DNA of 16,465 nt, taken from positions 1-16,465 of the forward strand of contig LVLI01001607.1 in the NCBI GenBank assembly GCA_001687465.1, given 5' to 3'. Position numbers and translations under genes: made by a program. Positions within the stretch are counted from its first letter, which is position 1, and each line of letters opens with the position of its first letter. The stretch is from Halocafeteria seosinensis. Its lineage: Eukaryota > Sar > Bigyra > Bicosoecida. The notes under the pieces were generated by a model that had not been told where the DNA came from, searched no databases, and saw only the letters and a program-made list of their open reading frames with translations. Positions 1-9,384 of the stretch are shown here, piece after piece.

Positions 1-315
1 CCCTAAAGATGATCTCGCGCTTCCTAATGACTGAATACTGCCTTGTTCAGACACTCCACTAAAGCTCAGCCGTCGTAAATGGGACGCTTTACTCGGTGTT
101 TCCGGCGATGGGAGACCACTATCGTGCGCTTCATCCTCATGCTCAGGCACATGGAGTGCATTTTCCTTAACTGCGCTCCCAAAAGGTGCCTTTGTAGGCC
201 TTGAATGAGGTCCGGAGGAGCCAGCTCCTCCCGGGCCTCCCAGGGGCGGATTCATGCCGAAATCGTCGCCATATTCGTCCTGGCAGCCACTTCCCACGCT
301 AGAATGAGACAGCAT
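1..315 (-). CDS. 5' end of an unidentified gene, low-complexity N-terminus, cut by the left edge
   Basis: Reading the minus strand from the ATG at 315-313, the frame stays open for all 105 codons to position 1, so the rest of the gene lies outside the window. The peptide starts MLSHSSVGSGCQDEYGDDFG, continues into a Gly/Pro/Ser-rich stretch (PPLGGPGGAGSSGP), and then becomes acidic and Ser-rich with RRLSFSGVSEQGS and SLGSARSSLG. RRLS fits a basophilic (PKA-like) phosphorylation site, which is inference. I see no folded domain, signal peptide or membrane segment, and the composition suggests a disordered N-terminal tail. An open frame of this length with a plausible start, facing away from the next gene across 230 bp, supports a real gene. 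The product is not recognised. Confidence 0.6.
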   Translation of the reverse strand, partial: MLSHSSVGSGCQDEYGDDFGMNPPLGGPGGAGSSGPHSRPTKAPFGSAVKENALHVPEHEDEAHDSGLPSPETPSKASHLRRLSFSGVSEQGSIQSLGSARSSLG

Positions 316-545
316 CTTTTATGCACTCTCTACTGTGGAAATTTTTTTAAAAACTTGAGTTTTTCAATGATTTGATATCAACAATGTACACCATGTACGG
401 GCCCAACGCTCTCCTTGCCTGTTGAAGTTGAAGTTCATTTCATTTGGTTTATTAGATGCTTTCCATTCAGGTATATCACCAATTTTTGTAATGATACAAG
501 GGAAATATGTGTTGTTTATGTAATTTAATTTGATCAAAGAGAAAC
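316..545. promoter_or_regulatory. Divergent intergenic region, likely bidirectional promoter
   Basis: This 230-bp stretch separates two divergent start codons (315 on minus, 546 on plus), so both promoters and 5' leaders must lie here or inside neighbouring sequence. It is clearly more AT-rich than the coding DNA on both sides, with T and A runs at about 340-355 and an AT-rich leader (480-545) just upstream of the plus-strand ATG. I cannot assign a TATA box or start site with confidence. Confidence 0.4.
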
Positions 546-3500
546 ATGGGCTGTGGACCGAGTAAAAGCTCGACATCCACCACGGAGGAGGCTAATTCGG
601 CCGCGCATTCAACTGAAGAAAGCTCTGTTTCTGCTCCCAGGACGAGGCCAGGAGCTCCAAGGGGACGTCATCATGGTCCAGCACGAGGGACAGGCCGAGG
701 CAAACAGCCTCGAGCAGCACCCAAAGTGCGCCAGAAAGCACTGATTCCACAGCAGGCATCGACAGCTTCCGAAGGCGCTTCTGAGCCAAATACAGCCAAG
801 GTACAAAATCATAATAATAAGGGAGGTACCAAGGTTAATACGCCTCCGCCTAAACAGTCCAAGAAGCCTCCCCTAGATCGAACCGTTGCCGAATCGCCAG
901 AAGAGGAGAAGAAGTTACGGCAAAGTTTTAATGTGGAACCGTATATTATATCGAAGACGCTAGGTGAATTATCAGGAACGAATGGGACATCGAAAGGGGT
1001 GTGTGCCTCGAGATGGCATCATTGGACAGGAGAGGAAGCGTCTTTTCGAAAACTGCTGGCCAAGAATGATGCGAAGACTGTAATACGAATCATAGTGGAC
1101 CATATTCAACGAACCGCAACAGCTAGCTCGATCCGGCAAATGCTACTGGAACAATTAATATCGTACGTCGATGTCTGGAAACAATACATTACCGAAGAAG
1201 ATCTAAAAGGAAAATACTTTATTGGACTCGTCGATGTGCTCTCCCAAATGACGATCACTGTGGAGAACCGTGTCTGGATTGCCCGACTATTTCTGACACT
1301 TATCCATGTGAAAGGAAGCTCATTTTTGAAAGAAATCGGACTCTTCAAGGCTTCTGGTGAGATTCTTACTCACAAGATGGACAGTGAAAAGGTTCAAACG
1401 TCGATACTTCAGGTGCTGCGTGCTAGTTTTGCTGACGATCCATCAAACGTGAGGCTAATTGTGTTCACTGAGTTCGAGACTGATTGTGTCTTCGCTATCC
1501 TCCGCTTATGCAACGATACCACCGCGGAGAGGTACTTACCTGCTTCTCTTGCGAGTTTGCATGCACTGTATGAGATGATCAAGACGGGGGAGGATGATGT
1601 TATCTCAGCGGTTGCCCATCGCAATGAAGGCAACGTTTCGTCGCTTTACATGCTTGCGGAGCATTTGGATCATCATCTGCAACGTTGGCCAATTACGCCG
1701 GTACGGCTGCGGGTTTTATCCGCCCTCATTGCTGTTGTGAGAGAATTCAGTAAACATAGCTCAGCCCATGATTCTCTCGTGAGCTCAGGTTTAGTTAGGA
1801 GTCTGTTGCAGCTTATCCAATTGGAGCCTATAGCTTCCAAGTTACTTAGTTCAGTTCAGTTGGCGTTAACCAACGGTATTCAGCTGTCTATGATTGAAAT
1901 TGGCTCCCGTGTTGTCGCTTCTAATGGGATCTCGAATCTTCCTGAGAAGCCTCAGAACGTAGCCAATGGAGGGGGTCACAAACGCCTGAAGAACGAGCGG
2001 CGAGCCTCCGCTCTGCAGGGGAAAGCTGCGGAGAACGACACAAGAAGGAGTTCTGTAAGCTCTACGTCAACAACTGAACTTGCAAGTTCAGAACAATTCT
2101 TGCAATCCAACTCAATAGGTATGTTCTCCGATTTCACCTCCAATCGCTTCCGTGAGGATGCAGACGCTATTGATGTTGGGCTGAGTCCCTCGAGGCGTGT
2201 TCAAACGAAGAACGTCAACAGTGATCACTACAAGAAGCAATTTATGTGGAGGGTTTATATGGAGGCTTTGGAAAGTTTACGCCTCTTCCGTCGCATCATT
2301 ACCATATCTCTGCGGGTGGCTGATAATCTGTTGGTCTCGTCCCAGCAACAAGAACGCGGCATCTGGTACGAAGACGTTAAAGCATCTGCTGAAGATTGTG
2401 TTCGGAATTATGGAGCAGTCTCAATGCTTTGCCGGATGGCACTAACGGACGGTGAGTTGAACGAGCAGGTCCTGAGAAAAGCATTCTCAGATGGGGCCGC
2501 GGCAGAGAAACAGATTTGCAATTTGCTGACTCGGTCGGACGACATCGTATACACGGCTCGGTTTCATGCAATCGAAATGTACTGGCCAATGGCTCACGTT
2601 AGGAAGCTACTAGTTGAAGAGCGTTATCATTTTTCGGATATGGCTTCCATCGATTTGACGTCGTTTTCGCTGCAGGGCTGTTCAATCTTTTATAGGCTTG
2701 CACTGCGTGGGTACTGGGGAGAGCATGTATACGGTTCTGCGCGGGAGGTAATCAGTGAAGTTCTCGCGAAGTTCCGAGCGGAAGGCAAAGGAGACATACA
2801 CGGTAGAATGGTCGCCAATTCTTTTGAGGAGTGCCTTCAGGAAGATTGCTCTAGCATGACGATAAAAACTGCCAGCAACTTCGAAAAGATTCAATTGTGT
2901 GGTGCTTTGGCGGAGACGCTATGCAATGTTCAACTCTTGGAGGCTGACACTACAAGCCAAAACACGGAGTTGTTTGCAGGACTGCTCGATCAGGATCTCT
3001 TTGATGTGTGCACGCAGATTCTTTACACGGAGACCGTCAATTTGCTTTCCATTCACTTTGCAAAACAGTCCTACGACGACAGTTTAACATCCATTTCCCA
3101 CTCCTGGAGGAGATACCACATGAGCCTCTGTGCAAAATTGCTGGACTCTGAAAGCTTGCCTGTAGTACTTTTTGCACTACTTTGTTTGAGTGATGCGTGC
3201 TCTGGAGTTATACAAAAGACGAGTATAGGAACTGACGTGGCCGTTGGCAGAACTGAAAGACATCTTCCCTCGGCACACGGGAATGGAATAGATTTCTCCT
3301 TAGAAGACGAAGAAGGGCTGGGCACTCCGACTCGGGTGCGGCATTCAAGATTGGCTGCTCCCGATACAAATAGTCCTATCCTCGCTTCTGTTGCTGGACT
3401 TCCTGTTGAAGAAGGAGGAGTGCTCGTCGGTACAGAGAAACCCACTGTGCACGACATCAAGGATCAGTACGAAAGCTTCGGAAACGATGTTCCACGAGCA

Positions 3501-4148
3501 ACAGAGCTCAGTATGGCTGATGCCAGTCGAGGAACATTTATTTGCAACTCGAAGCTCCACTATCCTCGTCACTGGACACAAGATGATGAATTCACTGATG
3601 CCTTCGACAACCCCTTGATGGTAATCGAAGAAGCTCAGCAACGTAGACAACGGAAATCAGAGCAGCTAAGCGGATTCCATGCGAAAAGTCACGAAACCCA
3701 TACCAAACCGCAGAATACTACTCCCAGAAATGACTCGTGTCAGGACTGGGAACGCGACATTGAAGATATTAGTAGACCCTACCATGAAAGCTGTCAGGAG
3801 CTATTGAAAACATTTGTTGAGCAAGGGGGAAAAGCATCCTTGGACGCTTTGAATGAGACGATGCGGGAATTCAAACCCGAGTTGGTCACAGGCGACGAGC
3901 AATACAGATCTATAAACTTAGAAAACGCGCAAGGAGAAGCTGCTCAAGAGGATGGTATATGGATCCTCTTGTATCTATTGTCTAACCATGTTTCATTTTT
4001 GATCAGCTCTTGTTCCCATGCCCGCAATGCCGCCGGGCTAGATTCCCATTCCAGCACACAAGCCACGCAAGTACGTAGAAGTCAGGAAGATCGCGGCTCA
4101 GACGGCTGGGTGAATAATCCTTTCATCCAGAGTCGGAATCCTGCTTAG
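546..4148 (+). CDS. Large N-acylated, helical-repeat (ARM/HEAT-like) protein of unknown function
   Basis: A single 1200-codon open frame. The start MGCGPSK is a classic dual-acylation signal: Gly2 for N-myristoylation and Cys3 for palmitoylation, which implies membrane anchoring and supports this ATG. Residues about 5-130 are Ser/Thr/Pro/Lys/Arg-rich and look disordered. About 150-480 is a run of amphipathic helices (LLEQLISYVDVWKQYI, RVWIARLFLTLIHV, RLRVLSALIAVVREF) resembling ARM/HEAT or formin GBD/FH3-type repeats, but I cannot assign a family. A basic Ser-rich linker (about 485-555) separates a second helical region (about 560-900). About 905-1110 is again polar. Residues about 1138-1158 are hydrophobic, but that stretch may be an unspliced intron (3955-4006). 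If it is removed, the protein ends at 4041 with 1147 aa. The absence of other obvious introns contrasts with the three split genes nearby. Confidence 0.85.
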   Translation: MGCGPSKSSTSTTEEANSAAHSTEESSVSAPRTRPGAPRGRHHGPARGTGRGKQPRAAPKVRQKALIPQQASTASEGASEPNTAKVQNHNNKGGTKVNTPPPKQSKKPPLDRTVAESPEEEKKLRQSFNVEPYIISKTLGELSGTNGTSKGVCASRWHHWTGEEASFRKLLAKNDAKTVIRIIVDHIQRTATASSIRQMLLEQLISYVDVWKQYITEEDLKGKYFIGLVDVLSQMTITVENRVWIARLFLTLIHVKGSSFLKEIGLFKASGEILTHKMDSEKVQTSILQVLRASFADDPSNVRLIVFTEFETDCVFAILRLCNDTTAERYLPASLASLHALYEMIKTGEDDVISAVAHRNEGNVSSLYMLAEHLDHHLQRWPITPVRLRVLSALIAVVREFSKHSSAHDSLVSSGLVRSLLQLIQLEPIASKLLSSVQLALTNGIQLSMIEIGSRVVASNGISNLPEKPQNVANGGGHKRLKNERRASALQGKAAENDTRRSSVSSTSTTELASSEQFLQSNSIGMFSDFTSNRFREDADAIDVGLSPSRRVQTKNVNSDHYKKQFMWRVYMEALESLRLFRRIITISLRVADNLLVSSQQQERGIWYEDVKASAEDCVRNYGAVSMLCRMALTDGELNEQVLRKAFSDGAAAEKQICNLLTRSDDIVYTARFHAIEMYWPMAHVRKLLVEERYHFSDMASIDLTSFSLQGCSIFYRLALRGYWGEHVYGSAREVISEVLAKFRAEGKGDIHGRMVANSFEECLQEDCSSMTIKTASNFEKIQLCGALAETLCNVQLLEADTTSQNTELFAGLLDQDLFDVCTQILYTETVNLLSIHFAKQSYDDSLTSISHSWRRYHMSLCAKLLDSESLPVVLFALLCLSDACSGVIQKTSIGTDVAVGRTERHLPSAHGNGIDFSLEDEEGLGTPTRVRHSRLAAPDTNSPILASVAGLPVEEGGVLVGTEKPTVHDIKDQYESFGNDVPRATELSMADASRGTFICNSKLHYPRHWTQDDEFTDAFDNPLMVIEEAQQRRQRKSEQLSGFHAKSHETHTKPQNTTPRNDSCQDWERDIEDISRPYHESCQELLKTFVEQGGKASLDALNETMREFKPELVTGDEQYRSINLENAQGEAAQEDGIWILLYLLSNHVSFLISSCSHARNAAGLDSHSSTQATQVRRSQEDRGSDGWVNNPFIQSRNPA
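3955..4006 (+). other. Candidate 52-nt intron near the 3' end of the large ORF
   Basis: The sequence starts GTATAT, contains CTAAC about 20 nt before its end, and finishes TTTCATTTTTGATCAG, a good pyrimidine-rich acceptor. The same architecture (CTAAC-like branch, short length) is seen in the introns of the EFHC and AP2 genes. The length is not a multiple of three, so splicing would shift the frame and end translation at the TAG 4039-4041 after EDALVPMPAMPPG. Read through unspliced, the same DNA gives a hydrophobic segment, as pyrimidine-rich introns often do. It is undecided which form is the main product; both could be made. Confidence 0.45.
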
Positions 4149-4260
4149 AATGGAAACAGGGATAGAGTCAGTGGGCCAGCGATCTATCGGGGGTAGGTTG
4201 CGGCAATGTATAAATTGTAGGAACTCAAATTTAATGTGTACAGGACGCCTACAGACTTGC

Positions 4261-7200
4261 TCAATCTTCTAATTCTGCCCCGTAGTCAAAGTTGACAGTG
4301 CGATACATTGCGGGGGGCTTGCTTCGCGAGGCGGACGCCGAACCCTGAGTCTCTGTTTTGGAGTCTTCTTGCTCAGCTTCTTGCTCGGCAGGTCCGCCGC
4401 GCAGGTATTCTTCAATGGTCGAAATGGTCTGAACTTCTCTGTCTCGACCAGCGGCTGTAGCTCCTCTCTTCCTTTCTTTGAGGATTCTTAGCATTCCAGC
4501 GACCGAAGGAGCGCGAGCCAGTTCATCCCTCAGGGACCTGAGAGAAGCAGCCATTGAAGGCTTTTCTTCTTCAGCCTCCCTGATGATATCGTCTATGCTT
4601 GCAAGTGAATCTTCGACAGGTTTACGTTTTTCCTCATATTCCCTTTGTGCTTTTTCCTGTGCGAGTTGTTTGGACTGCTCGAAGAGCCTATGGGCTTCTT
4701 TGCGATCTTTTTCAATCTTCTGAGTCCGCTCTTGTTCTCTTTCCTTAGCAGCTTCTTGTTCCTGTCTTCGCTGTTCTTCAGGCGCAATCATCTTCTTCTT
4801 GACGCCATAGTACGCCTCCAACGGCTCCTTGTCCACGCCTGGGAATCGCTCTCTTGTGAGTTGATCCACATCAAGGATTTGGAATTTCCACCCAAGAATT
4901 TCAACCGTGGACCCGGGTGCTAACTCCGGGGCTATGTGCGCATAGAGCTCTCCATTGGACTTCTTGTGCTTCGCGCGAGTGAGGAACTTTCCACCAGGAA
5001 TACCAGTATTACGAATCGGAGGCTCGTAAATTGACATTGAGTCATCTGCAGGGTAAATGTTGATGGTGAAACGCCGTGGTTTCTCCGGTTCCGAGGGATT
5101 AACAAATTTGCATCGAAAACGATAGACTTCTCCATCATGCTTTATCCATTTACTAAAGTCCTTCTTTGGTGGCTTTGGCTGGACCGTGTAGCAACTCTGG
5201 AGAGAATCTTCCTCAGTTCCTAACCCCTGTGGCCGAGCAAGTCAAACAACAGGTTAGCGTCTGAGCGTCTTTGCGCCGGGAAGCAACCTAACAAACTTAC
5301 AGTATGGGGAGGAATTTCGCGTTTGGGGGGTTCATCAGGTGGGGCAGGCCTGTACGCCGAAGGGGGTTGTGGCATACGTTTATCGGAGTACCACTCTCGA
5401 GTGAAATTATCGCATGCTCGAATGAATAGATCTCTCCCAAATACGTTGATGTATTCTCCTACTCTCAGATCCTCCGGGCGAACAAAGAGGTCAGGTCGCA
5501 CCTTCGCCGCATTGTTCCCAATTTCCCTGTACGGCAACAAAGAGTTTTTGTTTCAGCACATGGCCAGAGTTAAGAGACTTTCACTCAACGTACATAGCTT
5601 TTTTCCAGTCTTTTGGCAGAGGCTGCTTAGCAAGTACTTTAGGGAATCGATCCTTTCCGTTGTTATTGTAGTGAACTTCGCGAAGCTCGACCTGGTCATC
5701 AGCTAAGTAATAACTTAGCATCAAGTGCGAGATTTCTCCTCCTTCTTCATCTCTTTCGTCGGCAACACAATCAAACCGCAGCACCTGTTTAAGCCACGAA
5801 GAATGTAATACCGGGTAGGAGTTCATCATTTGTCCTACGCTGCGACTCACCTTCCCATCGTTCTCCTGAAACTGTTTGCGCTGGCGAGGGTCGCGGATGA
5901 ATTTCCCCCTTTGGGCTTCCATGTATTCTTTCACGGGATACATCTTCTTATCTGCACATGCGCCCACCACCGTAACTCAAGGTCTTGGAAGATCAAGGGA
6001 TTGCAACTCTACTTACTAAAGCCTAGCACCGGATCAGGTTGGGGCCGTGCACCGTGCTGTTTTCCTTCGCCCGCGGAAGGAGCGTTCTCTGCTTCTGGCT
6101 GCTCCACCCCGCGTTCCGCGAACCACTTGCGAGTGAATCCGTCAACGTCGTAAATATGGAATACCCTGAACGAAGCACGGATGAGTATGCAACTAAGAGA
6201 GAGACATAACAGGGCCACAGAGTTGTACTCACCTTCCATAAACAAGGAGCTCGTTGCCAATGATTAAATCTCTCCAGTCGTAGTATTCCCGCTCGTCAAG
6301 TTCTTCGTCTCCTGGCTTCCTGTTGCGACTGGTAGACGACTTCAAATTTCGTGTTGTCGTTCCACCCGCTCCAGTGGTGCTGAATAAGCCACCTCCTCCA
6401 CCGAGCTTTTGACTATCCACATGATGATCTTTTCGGGAAGGAGAAGAAGTAGTGTGCCGGTCAAGGGGCTCTTGTCCTCCTTTGGGTATCCCTAGAGAGG
6501 CCTTGGTTGTGAACACCAAAGAGTCTACCCCAGAAGGTAAATCAAATCGCTCCGATTTTTGATTTATGGGGATACGCTGACGGTGCAGTACTTTCCCCTG
6601 GGGCAGTCCAGAGTTTTCTTCCGGTTTCTCATGGATCTCCATTGTTTGGTCAACTACATGGCACTGGATTTCCACCTGGTGGGCCAAACAGGGGCAATAC
6701 ATGTTTGTTATGAGGGGATTGAAAATTGCAAAATATGCTCACAAATGCCTACCTGGCGGTAACGAGCGCGCTCGATTTTGCTCTCCGGTACTGATTCCTG
6801 GTAATAAGCAAACGCTCGCAGAACCTGCTTCTCCGTTTCGACTTCATACGGAAGCTCCAGTTTTGCGCTTTCAGCCCAACTTTTCCCTTCACTTTGCTTC
6901 TTTTCTTTCTCTTCAATGGTTTTCTCCTTCTCCGAAGTGCTTATCTTGTGTTTCCGCTTCGCACTGGACACCAGTTGGTCGGCTGCCTCGATCTCGCCGG
7001 GCTCGTGATGCTGTTCGTACACCAATCCAGCGTCATCAGAGTAGAAGTTCTGCATCCACATCCAACAGAACTTCATAAATATGTACAGTGTAACAGGTTC
7101 TATACAATTTAAATCGAGAAGCTTATCAGCCTCTACAGGCGATGAATGCAACCTTGGCGTTATCCGCGGGAGAAGTGCGCGCCAAAATCCCACACCGTCC

Positions 7201-7339
7201 CAAAACTATGTCTTGAACTCACCTGAGCTAGAGGACGGCTCTTCTGAGTGTTCTTTCGAAAATGAGGAAGATCAGGACTTTGTTTTTCTCCTAAGGGAGA
7301 TACTACAGGAGCTGGGAAAGAGAATCTCGAAGTGGCCAT
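4261..7339 (-). CDS. EFHC-like: EFHC1/EFHC2/Rib72-like protein, three DM10 domains, ciliary doublet microtubule inner protein (8 exons, 829 aa)
   Basis: Exons on the minus strand: 7339-7223, 7049-6753, 6675-6233, 6165-6017, 5951-5851, 5784-5594, 5526-5301, 5226-4261. All introns are GT-AG and 65-77 nt except intron 1 (173 nt), and the phases join in frame throughout. DM10-1 spans about residues 113-301: VLRAFAYYQ, ENSGLPQGKVLHRQRIP, YYDWRDL, then VYGRVFHIYDVDGFTRKWF across an intron. DM10-2 spans about 366-480 (VLRFDCVAD, YYLADDQVELREV, NVFGRDLFIRACDNFTREWY). DM10-3 spans about 540-636 (DDSMSIYEPPIRNTGIPGGK, ILGWKFQILDVDQLTRERF). The linker PPHTGLGTEEDSLQSC matches the family's PPYNGFG-EDS motif. 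In the family these proteins sit inside the A-tubule of axonemal doublets. Oddities are an extra segment of about 85-90 aa in DM10-1 and a charged coiled coil in place of the usual C-terminal EF-hand. Exon 1 (MATSRFSFPAPVVSPLGEKQ...) rests only on the ATG, a CAG/GTGAGT donor and phase, so it is less certain. Confidence 0.88.
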
Positions 7340-7943
7340 TGTCGCAACCGAACGAGGCTCTGTCGCAGAACGAACTAAACGCTTCCACCACGGACAGAAG
7401 CGAACAAACTCCGACAGCTAGTTCTATCAATAGGAACGAGTCCCTTTCGTTTAATCAAGAAATTGAAAATTTGTTCGTAATTGGACCAGCAAACAAACAA
7501 ACAAAGACTTCCGTAAGCGCAGCTTACCGTTGAGCGACCAACTGGTTCGCAACTTCACACAGTCCGGATCCATGCGGCATGCCACGGTAGCCATTGGTGA
7601 GGTCGACCGTGTGGTCAGTGGGACAAGAAACACTATTCCATGATGTTTTCATTGTTGTCAGAGCCAGTGCAACAATGTATGGACGTAAGTCCTGGTACGA
7701 AGTTTCTATTAAGCAACCGCATCGTCCAAACTGCCGGACTGCCAAGTAGAATTCCACCCTTACAACAGCAGGGGAACTAAGAGGATCCGCGACACGTCAA
7801 AGGCCTAGACCACCTCAAGTAACACCTCGTACGCCCTACCAAACTTGCAGTCGTACACCGTCATGACAGTGGAGCATGACTTGTAAATGCCTTACCCCTT
7901 TGGTAGGTATCTAAGAAGAGTTTTGGCTTTTATTTATACTTGG
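7340..7943. other. Intergenic region between MND1 stop and EFHC start
   Basis: These 604 bp should contain the 3' UTR of MND1 and the promoter and leader of the EFHC-like gene, both on the minus strand. Short open frames occur on both strands, including a minus-strand one with DLTNGYRGMP just before a GTAAGC, but none joins in phase to the EFHC exons. An AATAAA on the minus strand (7934-7929) lies about 10 nt after the MND1 stop codon and could be a polyadenylation signal. I see no other gene or repeat. Confidence 0.5.
7929..7934 (-). terminator. Possible polyadenylation signal of MND1
   Basis: The minus strand reads AATAAA about 10 nt after the MND1 TAA (7946-7944). Position and sequence fit a polyadenylation hexamer, but in protists this signal is not universal and it lies rather close to the stop codon. 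Confidence 0.3.
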
Positions 7944-9174
7944 TTACTCTACATAATCAAAATCATCGGGAAGACCCATTGCTTGATCCACCTGATCGGG
8001 AGCAACTGCCATTTTATGGGTCAGATAGGTCTTGAATTGCCAGACGTTATCTGCATTGGGCATTCCGACAAACGATGCTCTCTTTTATTGCTTTCTCAGT
8101 TCATGCTTACCGGTCCATCTGTTCGCAGCTTGTCGCGCTTGGTCAACTTTATTCCGAAGATCATTTAGAACATCGGGATCATTATCCTTCATTACATCAA
8201 TCTGCAATTCAAAAAACAAGATGATATGATTCACTATGGGTAATCTGAGGAAAGTGTGTGCCACTCGCACCTTCTGAGTCAATTCTTTCTCTTTGGCGAC
8301 CAGTTCCTCGTATTCCTTCAATAGTTTGCTTCTCTCCTCCTGATTCGATTAAATAGAAGAACTAGTTAGTAACCATAATACTACTATCCAAAACGCCATA
8401 ATGTGACATACCGATTCCTCCTTTCCCACTCGCTGCTCCTCAACCTGTTTCTTTAGTTGCTCAATGGCCTTTCTGTCTTCTTCCAACTGCGTCTTCATCC
8501 CTTCCGCTCGGGTTTGCAGCTGCGGACAAGGAATGAAGAAACGATCAATACCCATAACTCGATAACGCAATGAGTAAACAGCATACTTGTCGATAGGTTT
8601 TGCTGGGGAATGACCAGAATATATTCTGCGTTCCAATTTTCTCCAATTCCACCATGTTATCGTCCACTAGACTTTGCACAACTTCCTTCACAGTTTGCGT
8701 GACTGCACCCGAGCATATAGAAAAGGAGTACGTATAGCGATAACAAATATTCGGACCTGAGGACCTCATACCCACGCCACGCTTTCCGCCCCATTTTTCC
8801 AATTCCTTTAGGTTGAATGGTTCTTTCTGCGCACGAACAAAAACAAAAGTGTCCGAATACCAGCATTAAGTCATTCTAAACGTCATAGCCACTGTAATAC
8901 ACCACTACATGCAGTCCAATGAAGTGAATGGAACAGGATTCCTTTCCGAAAAGAATTCAAATTCCTTTTCCTTGGCGCGCGTGGAATTCCTTTTCCCTTG
9001 TATACACCCTTAATGATACCATAACGCCGAGCTCCTCCTCTTTCAGTGCTTTTCAGGGGTCGGATAATCACGATTCTACACTTGTTGCCATCGTAAACGT
9101 ACTGTCTCATGAAATATGCTCATCATTGTCTGGCGCTTTTCCTCAAGCGTCATGCCTTTCTTACGCTTCGACAT
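7944..9174 (-). CDS. MND1: Meiotic nuclear division protein 1 (MND1), 7 exons, 205 aa
   Basis: Exons on the minus strand: 9174-9103, 8826-8772, 8702-8587, 8519-8412, 8339-8271, 8201-8111, 8050-7944. All junctions are GT-AG and in phase; introns are 60-72 nt except intron 1 (276 nt). The product starts MSKRKKGMTLEEKRQTMMSI. It then has the winged-helix part (FNLKELEKWGGKRGV, VKEVVQSLVDDNMVELEKIG, NIFWSFPSKT), a coiled coil (about residues 82-145), and the signature end NDPDVLNDLRNKVDQARQAA, NRWTDNVW and MGLPDDFDYVE. These features match MND1 closely, and the 205-aa length equals human MND1. In the family, MND1 pairs with HOP2 and helps DMC1/RAD51 in strand invasion between homologues during meiosis, in the nucleus. 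It looks intact, with no premature stop and every key motif present. Confidence 0.96.
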
Positions 9175-9365
9175 CTTTATCTATCTACAAAGTGCGAAGA
9201 TACACCCGAATGCTGCTAATTAATAAATAATGATTGATGCCTTCCGATATAGCATACGCAGACGGATGCAGATTTACAATCAGTGTTAAAGGAATATAAG
9301 TCTTTTAATCCGGCGTGTCAATTTGAAGGTGGAACAAACCCCTATTGCAACTTCAATTTGCGCAA

Positions 9366-9384
9366 TCCCTCCCTAATAATTTCA
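9366..9384 (+). repeat. 19-bp element shared with the end of the LTR-like repeat
   Basis: TCCCTCCCTAATAATTTCA occurs here and, identically, at 10550-10568, where it closes the first copy of the 294-bp repeat. It ends in CA, as LTRs do. The DNA just upstream (about 9340-9365, ...CCTATTGCAACTTCAATTTGCGCAA) is only loosely like the sequence before the second site, so this may be the end of a diverged relative of the same element. Confidence 0.5.

Noticed and set aside
2119-2163. 45-nt GTATGT...GCAG segment inside the large ORF as an in-frame intron
   Set aside because: No branch-point-like CTAAC, no pyrimidine tract before the AG, and shorter than every other intron here. Kept as coding.
3071-3650. 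Overlapping minus-strand ORFs of 129 and 101 codons
   Set aside because: They are antisense to the long 546-4148 frame, with no domain content, and are expected by chance in a long coding region.
7081-7533. 150-codon plus-strand ORF (MYSVTGSIQF...)
   Set aside because: It lies antisense to exon 1, intron 1 and the promoter side of the EFHC-like gene, and has no recognisable domain. The minus-strand reading has a start, a CAG/GTGAGT donor and phase continuity.
7524-7757. Minus-strand ORF with DLTNGYRGMP followed by GTAAGC, considered as the first exon of the EFHC-like gene
   Set aside because: The family has a similar NGY motif near its N-terminus, but the donor leaves the wrong phase for the GCAG acceptor at 7050 and no better acceptor restores it. 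The exon 7339-7223 joins cleanly in phase.
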